Positions 7,501-13,812 are shown, numbered from the stretch's first letter. The stretch: 16,337 bases of DNA from Kiritimatiellales bacterium (GCA_015486775.1 WFRA01000381.1:1-16337); one strand, 5' to 3'. Made by a program: numbers and translations. The notes: generated from the letters alone by a model not told the origin.

Positions 7501-7738
7501 TAATCTTTAGTCGCTGTGCCTGATTTCTTCTTGCCGCCTGCCAAGTCGGACGGGGTTCAAACTCGGTACAGTAACGCCACTTCATCTCCAGCGGCAACCC
7601 GACCTCCCCCCTGAAAATGCAACTTCGGCTCTGATCCCCCCGAAAGGTGTTCCAATCCTCGGAAAAATTCGATCCTGCCGATGCCCCCGAAACATGAACA
7701 CCCAATCCCGCAAAAAAAACCAACACCCATTGCTTCAC
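4580..7738 (-). CDS. Exported PQQ-like double beta-propeller protein with an embedded methyltransferase-like segment
   Basis: This 1052-residue protein starts with a signal peptide (VLVFFAGLGVHVSGASA, about 4-21). Propeller 1 (about 28-425) has repeated PQQ/BamB-type blades such as LICLDAKTGARLW and LYCLDAKSGELKW. Residues about 453-560 look like a Rossmann methyltransferase: GYAFVLGLKNGSVLSQLL (motif I), VIAVDSDPERI (motif II), and LRPAGGILLLP. Propeller 2 (about 600-1045) opens with GEWTHFYANPANTACS and ends with RPGCWISILPVGGLVLIPDA and SGCTC-like DAGCTC, hallmarks of a family I recall from Planctomycetes and Verrucomicrobia. Motif I lacks the usual GxGxG, so the segment is probably not catalytic. 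Start is GTG at 7738: GGAGG lies 6 nt upstream. It is the only gene behind the riboswitch-like leader at 7823-7993. The true ligand (PQQ, another cofactor, or protein binding) cannot be told. Confidence 0.85.
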   Translation of the reverse strand: MKQWVLVFFAGLGVHVSGASAGSNFSEDWNTFRGDQSRSCIFRGEVGLPLEMKWRYCTEFEPRPTWQAARRNQAQRLKISSAVDFDRSFYPVLGNGRLYYASTPSDQLICLDAKTGARLWSFMAEGPIRLAPVYVEELVFFGSDDGFLYCLDAKSGELKWKFRAGPKDRRLPGNGRIISRWPIRCGFVLGRGTIYFGAGVFPEQGTYVYAVSTYSGKLLWERKVDFVPQGYMLADETKLFIPSGRTPFHTLLKKDGSNARKLGLVKVWSQIQPGGTFGVLLGNQLASGPSEDCSIDLFDAYGTSIFRFHAKQMVVKDDRAYLIQEGMVKVFDRALFPKEKPSEKIDLKGAELWSVPLPDASTLVLSDDAVFVACKRDLVVLNAQDGKEVSRISVRDPIADIVLSRERVYLATSTGWFYCLGPKSGERAVELKAFDPGASVEEVKPESVFSSLKGAKGYAFVLGLKNGSVLSQLLYGTDYQVIAVDSDPERIDRLRKKFDRGDFRSRIAFHCITDGSLPYQKYIANLVTSEKEAGDLEAFPAEEAKRLLRPAGGILLLPVQRDVQGWKPDIFPNQKLVRQNGSGFLKWIKPALPGAGEWTHFYANPANTACSGDRLIKYGPVEIQWYGEPGPERMVDRHGKNSASVYRNGYVFIPGRDYCYALDAYNGTILWEREIANFSRVGAYFDSGNMVALDDSLLVAAGSDCLEYDAQSGKLIRRYDVNKLFPQARKMAWGYLASTNGFIFGSLESPRSEVRRYDIKGASRMVWGNNRPVVCSTALFGLDQKSGKLQWVYHSSGKVVLNPTISIADKRIVFVESRFRLDYESGRGQLKDLLISADLVALNLANGRMVWRKHLQMRHITDVLYESISDGVVLLTGSFARDTSPKEREGRRKPDQVKRIRYRVFAYDLRTGKKIWEREGAPVRDYDLNSGHGEAVQHPTIMNGILYGPNFAMSVKTGRLYKGWKWRKSSNCAPKTASRNCVFGREGNPIMYDLKTGDDFKMTKVSRPGCWISILPVGGLVLIPDADAGCTCEFAVQISLALVPSEGKDISD

Positions 7739-7744
7739 AAAAAA

Positions 7745-7749
7745 CCTCC
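7745..7749 (-). promoter_or_regulatory. Ribosome-binding site that fixes the GTG start of the propeller gene
   Basis: GGAGG on the minus strand, 6 nt before GTG at 7738. The GTG start gives a proper signal peptide (MKQWVLVFF...). Confidence 0.75.
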
Positions 7750-7822
7750 ATAGCGACCCACAACAAAAAAATAGCAGCAGTCACACCCGCAAAAAACAAT
7801 CCTCTTTTCCGCAGCTTGCATT

Positions 7823-7993
7823 CCGAGCCTGTCTTCTGGCCCGGCCTACTTCGGCGGGAAGGTACATAAAACCGGATCGGCATCTTTCACAAGCCGAAAA
7901 GAGAGAGTAGCAGGGAAGTGCCGTTGGTACAGCACCAATCCAGAGTCCCTTTTTGCCAGCCAGAACCCGGCGGATGCCGAGAAACACCGTCGG
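7823..7993 (-). ncRNA. Cobalamin riboswitch candidate in the propeller gene leader
   Basis: Read on the minus strand, the order and pairing fit a cobalamin riboswitch of about 171 nt. P1 is CCGA (7993-7990) with TCGG (7826-7823). P3 is GCCGG-GTT-CTGGC. P4 pairs AGGGA with TCCCT. P5 is TTGGT-GCTGT-ACCAA, and the B12-box-like CTTCCCTGCTACTCT corresponds to CTGTCCCGCCACTGT. The 3' end reads GCCAGAAGACAGGC, very close to the conserved GCC.GAAGACC.GCC of this class. Conservation in the B12-box part is imperfect, so a variant or related corrinoid class is possible. It ends about 85 nt before the propeller GTG; no other gene lies between. It would make that gene respond to B12, usually by shutting it off when B12 is present. 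Confidence 0.65.
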
Positions 7994-8026
7994 CGGTGCG
8001 CCAAAGGCGGCTAGGGAACAGGCCCG

Positions 8027-8098
8027 CTATCCCTGGAGTTCGAGCAACTCGGGGGCGGCGCGCCGGATCATGCCTTTGGGCAGGCCGGAGGCCTGCGG
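8027..8098 (+). repeat. 72-bp dispersed repeat, copy B
   Basis: Direct repeat of 4478-4549 (about 65/72 identical). It lies 33 bp beyond the 5' end of the riboswitch, so copies A and B bracket the whole propeller transcription unit in the same orientation. Confidence 0.85.
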
Positions 8099-8114
8099 TA
8101 CAATTTCCGTATCA

Positions 8115-8185
8115 CCCGCATCTTGCGGGCTTCGGAGCCGCCAGGATGGCGGCGGCACGAACTGTATCGCAGGCGTCCCGCCTGC
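8115..8185. repeat. Cluster of three short GC-rich hairpins (REP-like)
   Basis: CCCGCA-TCT-TGCGGG (8115-8129), GCCGCC-AGGAT-GGCGGC (8137-8153) and GCAGGCG-TCC-CGCCTGC (8169-8185) follow one another within 71 bp. This resembles repetitive extragenic palindromes. No protein reading is supported across it. Confidence 0.6.
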
Positions 8186-8234
8186 CTGGACGGTATCGAG
8201 CAAGGCTTTAACCAAGGCCATTCAGGACGGATAC

Positions 8235-8394
8235 CTACTCCGTGGTTCATCAGCTCCAGCATCAGACAGGAGAGCGAATCGTAGGTGTAGATCTTGCGGT
8301 TGATGAGCGGGTCGGAAACATCGCGGTGCTCCTCGCGCCGTAGCCTGCCAAGCTTCTCGCCCTCGCCCGTGCCATCACATTTACTCGGATGCCA
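8235..8394 (-). pseudogene. Gene remnant, family not recognised
   Basis: One minus-strand frame here reads like real protein with GC-rich third positions: GEKLGRLRREEHRDVSD, then PLINRKIYTYDSLSCLMLEL, MNHGVG. It is bounded on one side by the hairpin repeats and on the other by a TTCCAATGATTGGAA palindrome and short repeats, and has no plausible start. It is likely a fragment left by repeat insertion or deletion. Limits are approximate. Confidence 0.4.
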
Positions 8395-8401
8395 AAAACC
8401 G

Positions 8402-8416
8402 TTCCAATGATTGGAA
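8402..8416. repeat. TTCCAATGATTGGAA palindrome
   Basis: Perfect arms TTCCAA/TTGGAA around TGA, in intergenic DNA at the edge of the gene remnant. See also 3718-3732 and 13248-13262. Confidence 0.45.
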
Positions 8417-8474
8417 CTTGCACATATCGCCCTTCGGGCGGGCTTCCCTGATTCGCACGCCGGTGTATCTGGCC

Positions 8475-8537
8475 GTAGGATGAGGCTCTGCCTCGTCTTG
8501 GGGTGCACAAGAGAGTCGAAACAGAGTTTCAACCTAC
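8475..8537. repeat. Terminal-inverted-repeat element, copy 1 (63 bp)
   Basis: Begins GTAGGATGAGGCTCTGCCTC and ends CAGAGTTTCAACCTAC. The ends are imperfect inverted repeats (GTAGG...CCTAC), and the left end contains the hairpin GAGGCTCTGCCTC. Related copies are at 8543-8618 and 12444-12504. It is the size of a REP/BIME-like element, too small to encode anything. Confidence 0.7.
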
Positions 8538-8542
8538 GATTG

Positions 8543-8618
8543 CGAGGCTCTGCCTCGTCTTGTGCCGCACGGAAGTCGAAGCAGAGGTTGCCTGTCGGCT
8601 CGTTTCGCGTCAACCTAC
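8543..8618. repeat. Terminal-inverted-repeat element, copy 2 (diverged)
   Basis: Shares GAGGCTCTGCCTCGTCTTG and TGCCGCACGGAAGTCGAAGC with the copy at 12444-12504, but has a longer right end before CAACCTAC. It abuts copy 1 in the same orientation. Confidence 0.6.
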
Positions 8619-9025
8619 GCATACACCTGCATCCATCCTTTTATCCAACCAATCCAACTCCCCTATTTCCTACCCGGCGGCGGCGCGAAAATTCACAAAA
8701 GGAAACGGCACATCCAGAATCCCCAGACGGTCCAATCCATCCCCGCGGCGATAGGCCACGCTCCCCATCCGCAGCACAGCATCGGGAATCCCCTTGCCAT
8801 GCCCACATATTTCGATATTCTATACAGCTCATAAGTCAAATGAAAACTTGCCCGATACCGGTTCAAAAAATGCAACTCTATGGAAGCTGAAAAACGAAAT
8901 AACGAATTAGGCGATTCCTTTTTTCTTTTTGCTTGCTGGAAGAAAAGAAGCTATCAAAAAGAAGAGTCGATGAGCCGAATATAAAATATCGGACGCGACC
9001 CCTCTGATAAATCGTTGATATAAAA
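8619..9025. other. Gene-poor stretch with a change in base composition
   Basis: About 400 bp without an intact gene. It holds a short GC-rich gene remnant (8670-8816) and then an abrupt change to AT-rich DNA from about 8820 that continues to about 10200. No promoter or RNA was recognised beyond a TATAAA at 9019-9024, which is too close to the next ATG to serve that start. Confidence 0.5.
8670..8816 (-). pseudogene. C-terminal gene remnant, family not recognised
   Basis: The frame ending at a TAG (8672-8670) reads HGKGIPDAVLRMGSVAYRR followed by GDGLDRLGILDVPFPFVNF and RAAAG, with GC-rich third positions like the window's real genes. Upstream the frame is closed by stops in AT-rich DNA. This looks like the last 48 codons of a lost gene. 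I do not recognise the family. Confidence 0.4.
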
Positions 9026-9418
9026 ATGCATGTTGTCAATTTCATTAAAAACTGCTTGGCTTTCGGGATTATCGGTGCAGCTATTGCGCTCCCCGCTTCA
9101 CTTGTCTGGAATTATTTCAGGCCATGGGCAGAGGGTATCGACCTGATCAAACAAACACATCCCGAACAACTTTTTATTCCCCTCTCTGGTAGCAGTAGGT
9201 CGATAAAACATAATGATACCTGGATGGAAGAATATAGAAGTCGAACATATCTACTTTTACCGGAGAACATCCAAGTTACTCTACGCAAGGAGAAGGACAA
9301 GGAAATTCAATATTCTGAACACACAGGAGGATTAGCCCCCTTTGCCACATTAATAATCACCATCTACACTCTCTTTTTTTGGCTTGGATTGACAAAATTT
9401 CGTGAGAAAACAAAATAA
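9026..9418 (+). CDS. Small two-segment membrane protein of unknown function
   Basis: This 130-residue protein has a hydrophobic segment at about 10-28 (LAFGIIGAAIALPASLVW) and another at about 104-122 (FATLIITIYTLFFWLGL). About 75 polar residues between them would lie on one side of the membrane. No family or motif is recognised. Its codons are AT-rich compared with genes on either side of the 8820-10200 island, suggesting transfer. No clear ribosome-binding site. The lipoprotein gene follows after about 100 nt on the same strand. Confidence 0.55.
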   Translation: MHVVNFIKNCLAFGIIGAAIALPASLVWNYFRPWAEGIDLIKQTHPEQLFIPLSGSSRSIKHNDTWMEEYRSRTYLLLPENIQVTLRKEKDKEIQYSEHTGGLAPFATLIITIYTLFFWLGLTKFREKTK

Positions 9419-9517
9419 GCAGCCCCAACAAACACTCCACTTGACGGTGAAAAAAGCCCTATTTTGAGGGCATGCGTTTTGCGCACCGAAAGTGAGGTTC
9501 AACCCTGCAGGAAAAAC

Positions 9518-10120
9518 ATGAAAAAACAAATATTAATTATTCCACTCGTTTTGCTCGTTAGTGGCTGCACTCATCTTAGCAACCAAAATGCTGATGCCCA
9601 TCCAGCAAATACAACTGTTGAGGCAAACTCATATTTTGCACATTTGAGTTCTTTGTTAAGCCGAAACAATTTATCTGTTCTCCCCAAAAATCCCGATCAA
9701 GATGTCAACCTGATTGAGGTTGAGAAGGGAGCGGCAGGCGTATCCTTTGGCACAACCGTGGATGATGTTGTCGCAGTATGGGGCAATCCATCCGGGTTTA
9801 TGATAAGGGATATTCGAGATGACTGGGATATGTACATCGGTGCATGTCGGTTTGGGTTCCTTGGGAACGAATTGGTCTACGTCAGTATTCACAGAGTCAC
9901 GATACCGGATGCCTATTTCGCAAACGGCATCAATTTTAAATCCTCGATTGAGGATGTGTTGAGTGCCTTTGGAAAACCGATCAAAGCAACCGATTACAAC
10001 TATATATTCAGAGATGGCAATGGTTATGTCACTAAGTTTCATTTCATGCCCGACTCTAAAAACAAGGGAACAGAACAATTAATAGCTATAGCTGTTTCTC
10101 ATCCTGATGCAGGTAAATAA
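9518..10120 (+). CDS. Lipoprotein with two BamE/SmpA-like repeats
   Basis: The 200-residue protein begins MKKQILIIPLVLLVSGCTH, with lipobox LVSGC (Cys17), so it should be lipidated and exported. Two similar segments, GVSFGTTVDDVVAVWGNPSG and GINFKSSIEDVLSAFGKPIK, match the 'G(x)S...S/T-xx-DV...xGxP' pattern of SmpA/OmlA/BamE-type domains, which are small outer-membrane-linked folds. The ATG at 9518 is preferred over the upstream TTG at 9464, because it places the signal at the N-terminus and an AGGA lies just before it. AT-rich like its upstream neighbour; both may have been acquired together. Specific function unknown; the BamE likeness is by pattern only. Confidence 0.65.
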   Translation: MKKQILIIPLVLLVSGCTHLSNQNADAHPANTTVEANSYFAHLSSLLSRNNLSVLPKNPDQDVNLIEVEKGAAGVSFGTTVDDVVAVWGNPSGFMIRDIRDDWDMYIGACRFGFLGNELVYVSIHRVTIPDAYFANGINFKSSIEDVLSAFGKPIKATDYNYIFRDGNGYVTKFHFMPDSKNKGTEQLIAIAVSHPDAGK

Positions 10121-10250
10121 CGATTTGGTTATGGCAAAGAATCAGCTAATTTGAAGGTTCATCGCAATCTAGTGACCGGGCATGATACACTTGAAATAAA
10201 AGAGGAATCCGACACGTTGGAACCGCAACCAATCCGGCCATCGAGGCCGA

Positions 10251-12404
10251 CTAGCGGACACCTGCCCTGAATGGGCTGGCGGGGAGGCCGGCGGCATTGA
10301 CCAGGTTGCAGCCGGGGTTGGGCGCCCAGCCGTAGCGGAGAGCGACGGGATGCGAAACCTTTTCGGAGCGCAGCACCACGGCGCCATCCTCGATTGTCGC
10401 CCGGGCCGGATGGTAGATGCCGTCTTTCCCGGCAAGCTCGAATCCCGAAACCTCCGTTCCCTTGGCCGGACGTAGCCCATCGGAAAAATCAAACGATACC
10501 CGCGCCGTCGCGCCCTCCACCCGGAAGGCCTTGAACCGGGGGCCGGAATAGGGAATGGACTTCCCGTAGGTTTTTGCAAGCGCCAGCCGGGCGAGGCGGT
10601 CGCCGACGGGCCGCTTGTTTTTGGGATGGACGGTGCGGGGATCGCCGACGTCGATGGTCACGGCCATTCCGGTGTTTGGAACTTCTTTCGAAACCTCCCG
10701 CTGCATTTCGCGGAAAGCCATCCAGTTGTGTTTGGCAAAGTCTGGAAGCTGGACAAAGTAGAAAGGGAAGTCGCCCTGCGCAAACTGCCGCCGCCAGTCG
10801 GCAATCAGGGTTTCGAGCCCGGCGCGCGCCCAATCCTCGGGCAGCGCCTTCATTCCGTCGGTGGCCGTTGCATTGGATTCGCCCTGATACCAGATCACCC
10901 CGCGAATGGGGAATTGTTCCAAGGGCTGGATGGCGGCGCGATAGAGGAAGGTTGGCTGGAAGGGATGGCCGGGCATGGCGGTTGCCGGATGTTCCAGCCA
11001 ATTCTTGAGCTGCAACCGCGCGCGCCCGCGCGTCCATTCCGAAATGGCGGGATTGTCGAGCCAGCAACCGTTGTCGGCCACCTCGGGCAGCAGCAGCGGA
11101 TTGGCGCGCAGGGACGCTTCGGAGATAAACGCTTCGCAGGGCGCGCCACCGATCGCGACATGGACAATGCCGACCGGAACGCCCAGCTCTTGCTGGAGCT
11201 GCTTGGCAAAAAACCAGGCGACGCCCGAAAAATCGGCGGTGGACTCCGGCGAAGAAACCGCCCAATTGCCCTCGTAGAATTTTTCGGGTGTACAGCGCGC
11301 CAGCTCCTCTTCCGAAAAGGAAACCTTGCCCTTGCGCACCGTCCGCCGATAGTCCAGCAGTCGGAGGTCGGGGTTGTCCGAACGGGCAATTTCCTTTTTT
11401 CCGCCCCAACACATTTTGAGCGGAAGCTCCATATTGGATTGCCCGGCGGCGATCCAGACCTCGCCCACCATCACATCTTCAAAGCGCACCGTTTTATCCG
11501 GAGATTGGAACTCCAGCAGGTACGGTCCGCCCGCCTTCATCTCTGGCAACCGGATTTCCCAGCGCCCATTCTCGTCGGCCACTGCCTTTCCGCTTTTCCC
11601 CGCAAACCGGACGGCGACCGGCTCGCCGGGATTGGCCGTACCCTGAAAGCAAAGCTCCTTGCCGCGTTGCAGCACCATGTGGTCGCTGTAGACATACGGG
11701 AGCTTCAATCCCCCAAAATCACCATTCAGATAGGGTTTGATCCGCTTGAACGTCTCCCGGGCGATAACCTCCTGCCCTTTCGTATTTGGATGGATTCCGT
11801 CCGATTGAAAAAGGCCGGGACGGCAAACCAGCGGCGAAAACAGGTCCAGCCCAACGGCACCCGTTGCTTTGGCCACGCGCTCCAGATCTGCGCGCATCAC
11901 AAAGGCGGTATCCCATTTGTGGCATTTGTTTGCCGGATAGAGCGGCGCCAGCTTGGTCCAGATAAAGATTCTGGGATGCGACGGCAACTCCCGGTAGGCG
12001 TGTAGCAGCTCCAGATAGTCCGGGACAAACTCGGCGGCATGTCCGGAACGGTAGGCGTCCATGTCGTTGATCCCCAGGTTGCAGACCACCACATCCGGCA
12101 GGAATTCCAATGATTGGACATATTCATCCTGCTTGATAAAAGCACGCCACCCCTTCCCGCGCTTCGAACTTTTGATCACGCCCCGGCCGGAGCTTCCAAA
12201 ATTCCGCACCTCATATCCATCGCCCAGCAAAACTTGCAGACGGGCGGGATAGGAATCGGCCTCGCGGTTTTCGATCCCCTTACCATAAGTGATGCTGTCG
12301 CCGATGCAGGCCACCCTCACCTTTTCCACCCTCACCTTTTCCTCCGCCACCGAAAAACCGCACAGCAGCAGACCCAGAACCAATCCATGTTTTATTTTCA
12401 TCAT
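10251..12404 (-). CDS. Exported two-domain SGNH esterase: GDSL hydrolase fused to sialate O-acetylesterase
   Basis: Predicted to remove O-acetyl groups from sialic acids outside the cytoplasm, so that they can be taken up. The 717 residues start with a signal peptide (HGLVLGLLLCGFSVA, about 6-20). Domain 1 (about 29-226) is a GDSL/SGNH hydrolase: GDS with Ser37, GSSGRG near 70, Asn113 in GIND, Asp202 and His205 in SDGIH. Domain 2 (about 233-717) is of sialate 9-O-acetylesterase type: LPYVYSDHMVLQR start, Ser323 in GQSNM, WYQGESN near 505-511, and His593 in DVGDPRTVHPKNK. Both catalytic sets look intact. A 15-bp tandem duplication (12312-12341) gives EKVRV twice just before domain 1. It is the last gene of the minus-strand sialic-acid cluster. 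AGGA precedes the first ATG by 5 nt; the next codon is also ATG. Confidence 0.88.
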   Translation of the reverse strand: MMKIKHGLVLGLLLCGFSVAEEKVRVEKVRVACIGDSITYGKGIENREADSYPARLQVLLGDGYEVRNFGSSGRGVIKSSKRGKGWRAFIKQDEYVQSLEFLPDVVVCNLGINDMDAYRSGHAAEFVPDYLELLHAYRELPSHPRIFIWTKLAPLYPANKCHKWDTAFVMRADLERVAKATGAVGLDLFSPLVCRPGLFQSDGIHPNTKGQEVIARETFKRIKPYLNGDFGGLKLPYVYSDHMVLQRGKELCFQGTANPGEPVAVRFAGKSGKAVADENGRWEIRLPEMKAGGPYLLEFQSPDKTVRFEDVMVGEVWIAAGQSNMELPLKMCWGGKKEIARSDNPDLRLLDYRRTVRKGKVSFSEEELARCTPEKFYEGNWAVSSPESTADFSGVAWFFAKQLQQELGVPVGIVHVAIGGAPCEAFISEASLRANPLLLPEVADNGCWLDNPAISEWTRGRARLQLKNWLEHPATAMPGHPFQPTFLYRAAIQPLEQFPIRGVIWYQGESNATATDGMKALPEDWARAGLETLIADWRRQFAQGDFPFYFVQLPDFAKHNWMAFREMQREVSKEVPNTGMAVTIDVGDPRTVHPKNKRPVGDRLARLALAKTYGKSIPYSGPRFKAFRVEGATARVSFDFSDGLRPAKGTEVSGFELAGKDGIYHPARATIEDGAVVLRSEKVSHPVALRYGWAPNPGCNLVNAAGLPASPFRAGVR
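12312..12341. repeat. 15-bp tandem duplication inside the esterase gene
   Basis: Two perfect units of CACCCTCACCTTTTC. In frame, it duplicates EKVRV at the mature N-terminus, just before the first GDSL strand. Confidence 0.8.
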
Positions 12405-12443
12405 ACCTTTCCTGTCATTTCCATTATTTCAATCGCAGTAATC

Positions 12444-12504
12444 GTAGGATGAGGCTCCGCCTCGTCTTGTGCCGCACGGAAGTCGAAGCAGAGCTTCAAC
12501 CTAC
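12444..12504. repeat. Terminal-inverted-repeat element, copy 3 (61 bp)
   Basis: Begins GTAGGATGAGGCTCCGCCTC and ends CAGAGCTTCAACCTAC, the same element as at 8475-8537 and 8543-8618. It lies between the epimerase and esterase genes, so it would be transcribed within the operon and may fold as an mRNA hairpin. Confidence 0.75.
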
Positions 12505-12523
12505 AGGAACCACGTATTTTTCT

Positions 12524-12594
12524 GATCGCTAATCGCGCGAATCGCACGAATTTATATTTTCCAACGCTCTACTTGATTCGCGCAATTAGCGATC
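12524..12594. repeat. Inverted pair of the AATCGCGCGAAT repeat (large hairpin)
   Basis: Arms 12524-12543 (GATCGCTAATCGCGCGAATC) and 12575-12594 (its reverse complement with one mismatch) flank a 31-bp AT-rich centre. It lies 9 bp past the epimerase stop. The arms belong to the same 29-bp family found around the GxxExxR gene. It could stabilise or attenuate the operon mRNA. Confidence 0.75.
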
Positions 12595-12603
12595 CAAAAC
12601 CCT

Positions 12604-13764
12604 TCAAGCGGACAAGATGGCCTCGCAACTTTTCATGGCCATGAGGCACATGCGGGGCAGGTGGAACGGGCCTTTCCAGATGTTGCCCTTGAGCGGAACG
12701 GAGAGGCGGCCGTCGCGGTGGAGATAGCCGAACCATTCGCCGTGTTCGCGGTCGGGGAAATGGCTGAACGCCCAGTCGTGAACCTGCTGGTGCCACTGCG
12801 CATATTTTTCGTCGCCGGTAAGCTCGTAGGCCATGAGGGTGGCGATGACGGCTTCGTTGTGCGGCCACCAGAATTTCATGTCCTGCCAATATTCCTGAAC
12901 CGGAAGCCCCTTCACATCGCGGAAATAGAGGATGCCGCCATGTTCCTTGTCCCAACCGATTTCCCACATCCAGTCGAGCATTTTCAAGCCAAGCTTAAGC
13001 AGCTCCGGATCGTTGCCGCGCAGCTTGGATTCGAGCATGACGAACCAAGCGCCTTCGATGGCGTGGCCGGGATTAAGGGTGCGTCCGTCGAAGTGGTCGA
13101 TCAATTCCCCGTTGGGGCCGACGACCTCCATGACGGCTCGGTATTCCTCGTTCATGAAGTAGGTTTGAATCTCGTCAATCCACCCGTCGATCTGGGCGGT
13201 AAAGGAATCGTCGCCCAGATTTTTGCGCAGCTCCTGGGCGGTGGCGATTCCAATCATTGGAAATCCCATTCCGCGCATGGGGCGGTTTTGGGGATCGATT
13301 TTAGGGGGTGCCTCGTGATTGAGGAAAATATCGAAGCAGTCGCGGGCTTTTTGGGCATATTCCTCCTTGCCGGTCGCCTTGTGGCAGGCGGCGAAGGCGA
13401 TGGCGGCGAAGGATTCGGAATAGGCGTAGCGGCGCTTGCGCACGGGCTTGCCCTCGCGGTCGACGATGAAGAACATGCGCCCGTCGGTGTCGAAGCAATG
13501 GTTGGAGAGGAAGGCCGCGCCGTGTTCGGCAAGCTCCAGCCACTCTTCGCGTGGCTCGACTTCGTTGTAGAGCGTGGCGAGCGTCCAGGTGAATCGCCCC
13601 TGGTGCCATACGCCCTTGTCGGTATCGACCACCGATCCGTCGCGATCGAGGCAAAACATGAAACCGCCCTGTTCGCGATCCACGCAATGCCTTGTCCAGA
13701 AGGGAATGATGTCGTTCAAAAGGTCGTTGCGGTAGATATCGCGGTATTTTTCAAATTTTTCCAT
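12604..13764 (-). CDS. AGE/RenBP-family epimerase, probably N-acylglucosamine 2-epimerase
   Basis: Enzymes of this family interconvert ManNAc and GlcNAc; in sialic-acid breakdown ManNAc from the lyase step is turned to GlcNAc in the cytoplasm. The 386 residues, normal for the family, show the (alpha/alpha)6-barrel landmarks: GRFTW (56-60), SESFAAIAFA (116-125), NPGHAIEGAW (231-240, with His234), KFWWPHNEA (297-305, with His302), HGEWFGYLHRDG (341-352) and WKGPFHLPR (363-371, with His368). The two conserved histidines thought to catalyse proton transfer correspond to His234 and His368. Other members act on other sugars (cellobiose, mannose), but the neighbours favour ManNAc. No signal peptide. 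A weak AAGGTG precedes the ATG. Confidence 0.9.
   Translation of the reverse strand: MEKFEKYRDIYRNDLLNDIIPFWTRHCVDREQGGFMFCLDRDGSVVDTDKGVWHQGRFTWTLATLYNEVEPREEWLELAEHGAAFLSNHCFDTDGRMFFIVDREGKPVRKRRYAYSESFAAIAFAACHKATGKEEYAQKARDCFDIFLNHEAPPKIDPQNRPMRGMGFPMIGIATAQELRKNLGDDSFTAQIDGWIDEIQTYFMNEEYRAVMEVVGPNGELIDHFDGRTLNPGHAIEGAWFVMLESKLRGNDPELLKLGLKMLDWMWEIGWDKEHGGILYFRDVKGLPVQEYWQDMKFWWPHNEAVIATLMAYELTGDEKYAQWHQQVHDWAFSHFPDREHGEWFGYLHRDGRLSVPLKGNIWKGPFHLPRMCLMAMKSCEAILSA
13248..13262. repeat. TTCCAATCATTGGAA palindrome within the epimerase gene
   Basis: Perfect arms, but it falls in codons for FPMIG, a plausible natural sequence, so it may be chance. Confidence 0.3.
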
Positions 13765-13783
13765 TTGCTACACCTTTTTTTTG

Positions 13784-13812
13784 GATCGCCAATCGCGCTA
13801 ATCACGCGAATT
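13784..13812 (+). repeat. 29-bp repeat, copy left of the GxxExxR gene
   Basis: Begins GATCGCCAATCGCGCTAATC and ends ACGCGAATT. It matches the copies at 14314-14342, 14434-14462 and 14556-14584 with 2 mismatches. It overlaps the last codons of the GxxExxR reading frame. Confidence 0.85.

Noticed and set aside
7823..7993. Minus-strand open frame (7781-7987) and plus-strand reading of the same segment as a riboswitch
   Set aside because: The peptide has no family likeness. On the plus strand the conserved order of B12 box and 3' GAAGAC motif is reversed, so only the minus strand fits.
8068..8622. 184-residue minus-strand open frame as a whole gene
   Set aside because: It runs through hairpin repeats and two copies of the GTAGG/CCTAC element. 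Only its middle part (about 8235-8394) looks protein-like, and I list that part as a remnant.
8411..8890. 159-residue plus-strand open frame
   Set aside because: It is made mostly of repeat sequence and the antisense of a remnant; no start signal or motif.
10626..12005. 459-residue plus-strand open frame opposite the esterase gene
   Set aside because: Antisense shadow of a gene with full catalytic motifs; high GC at third positions leaves the opposite frame open.
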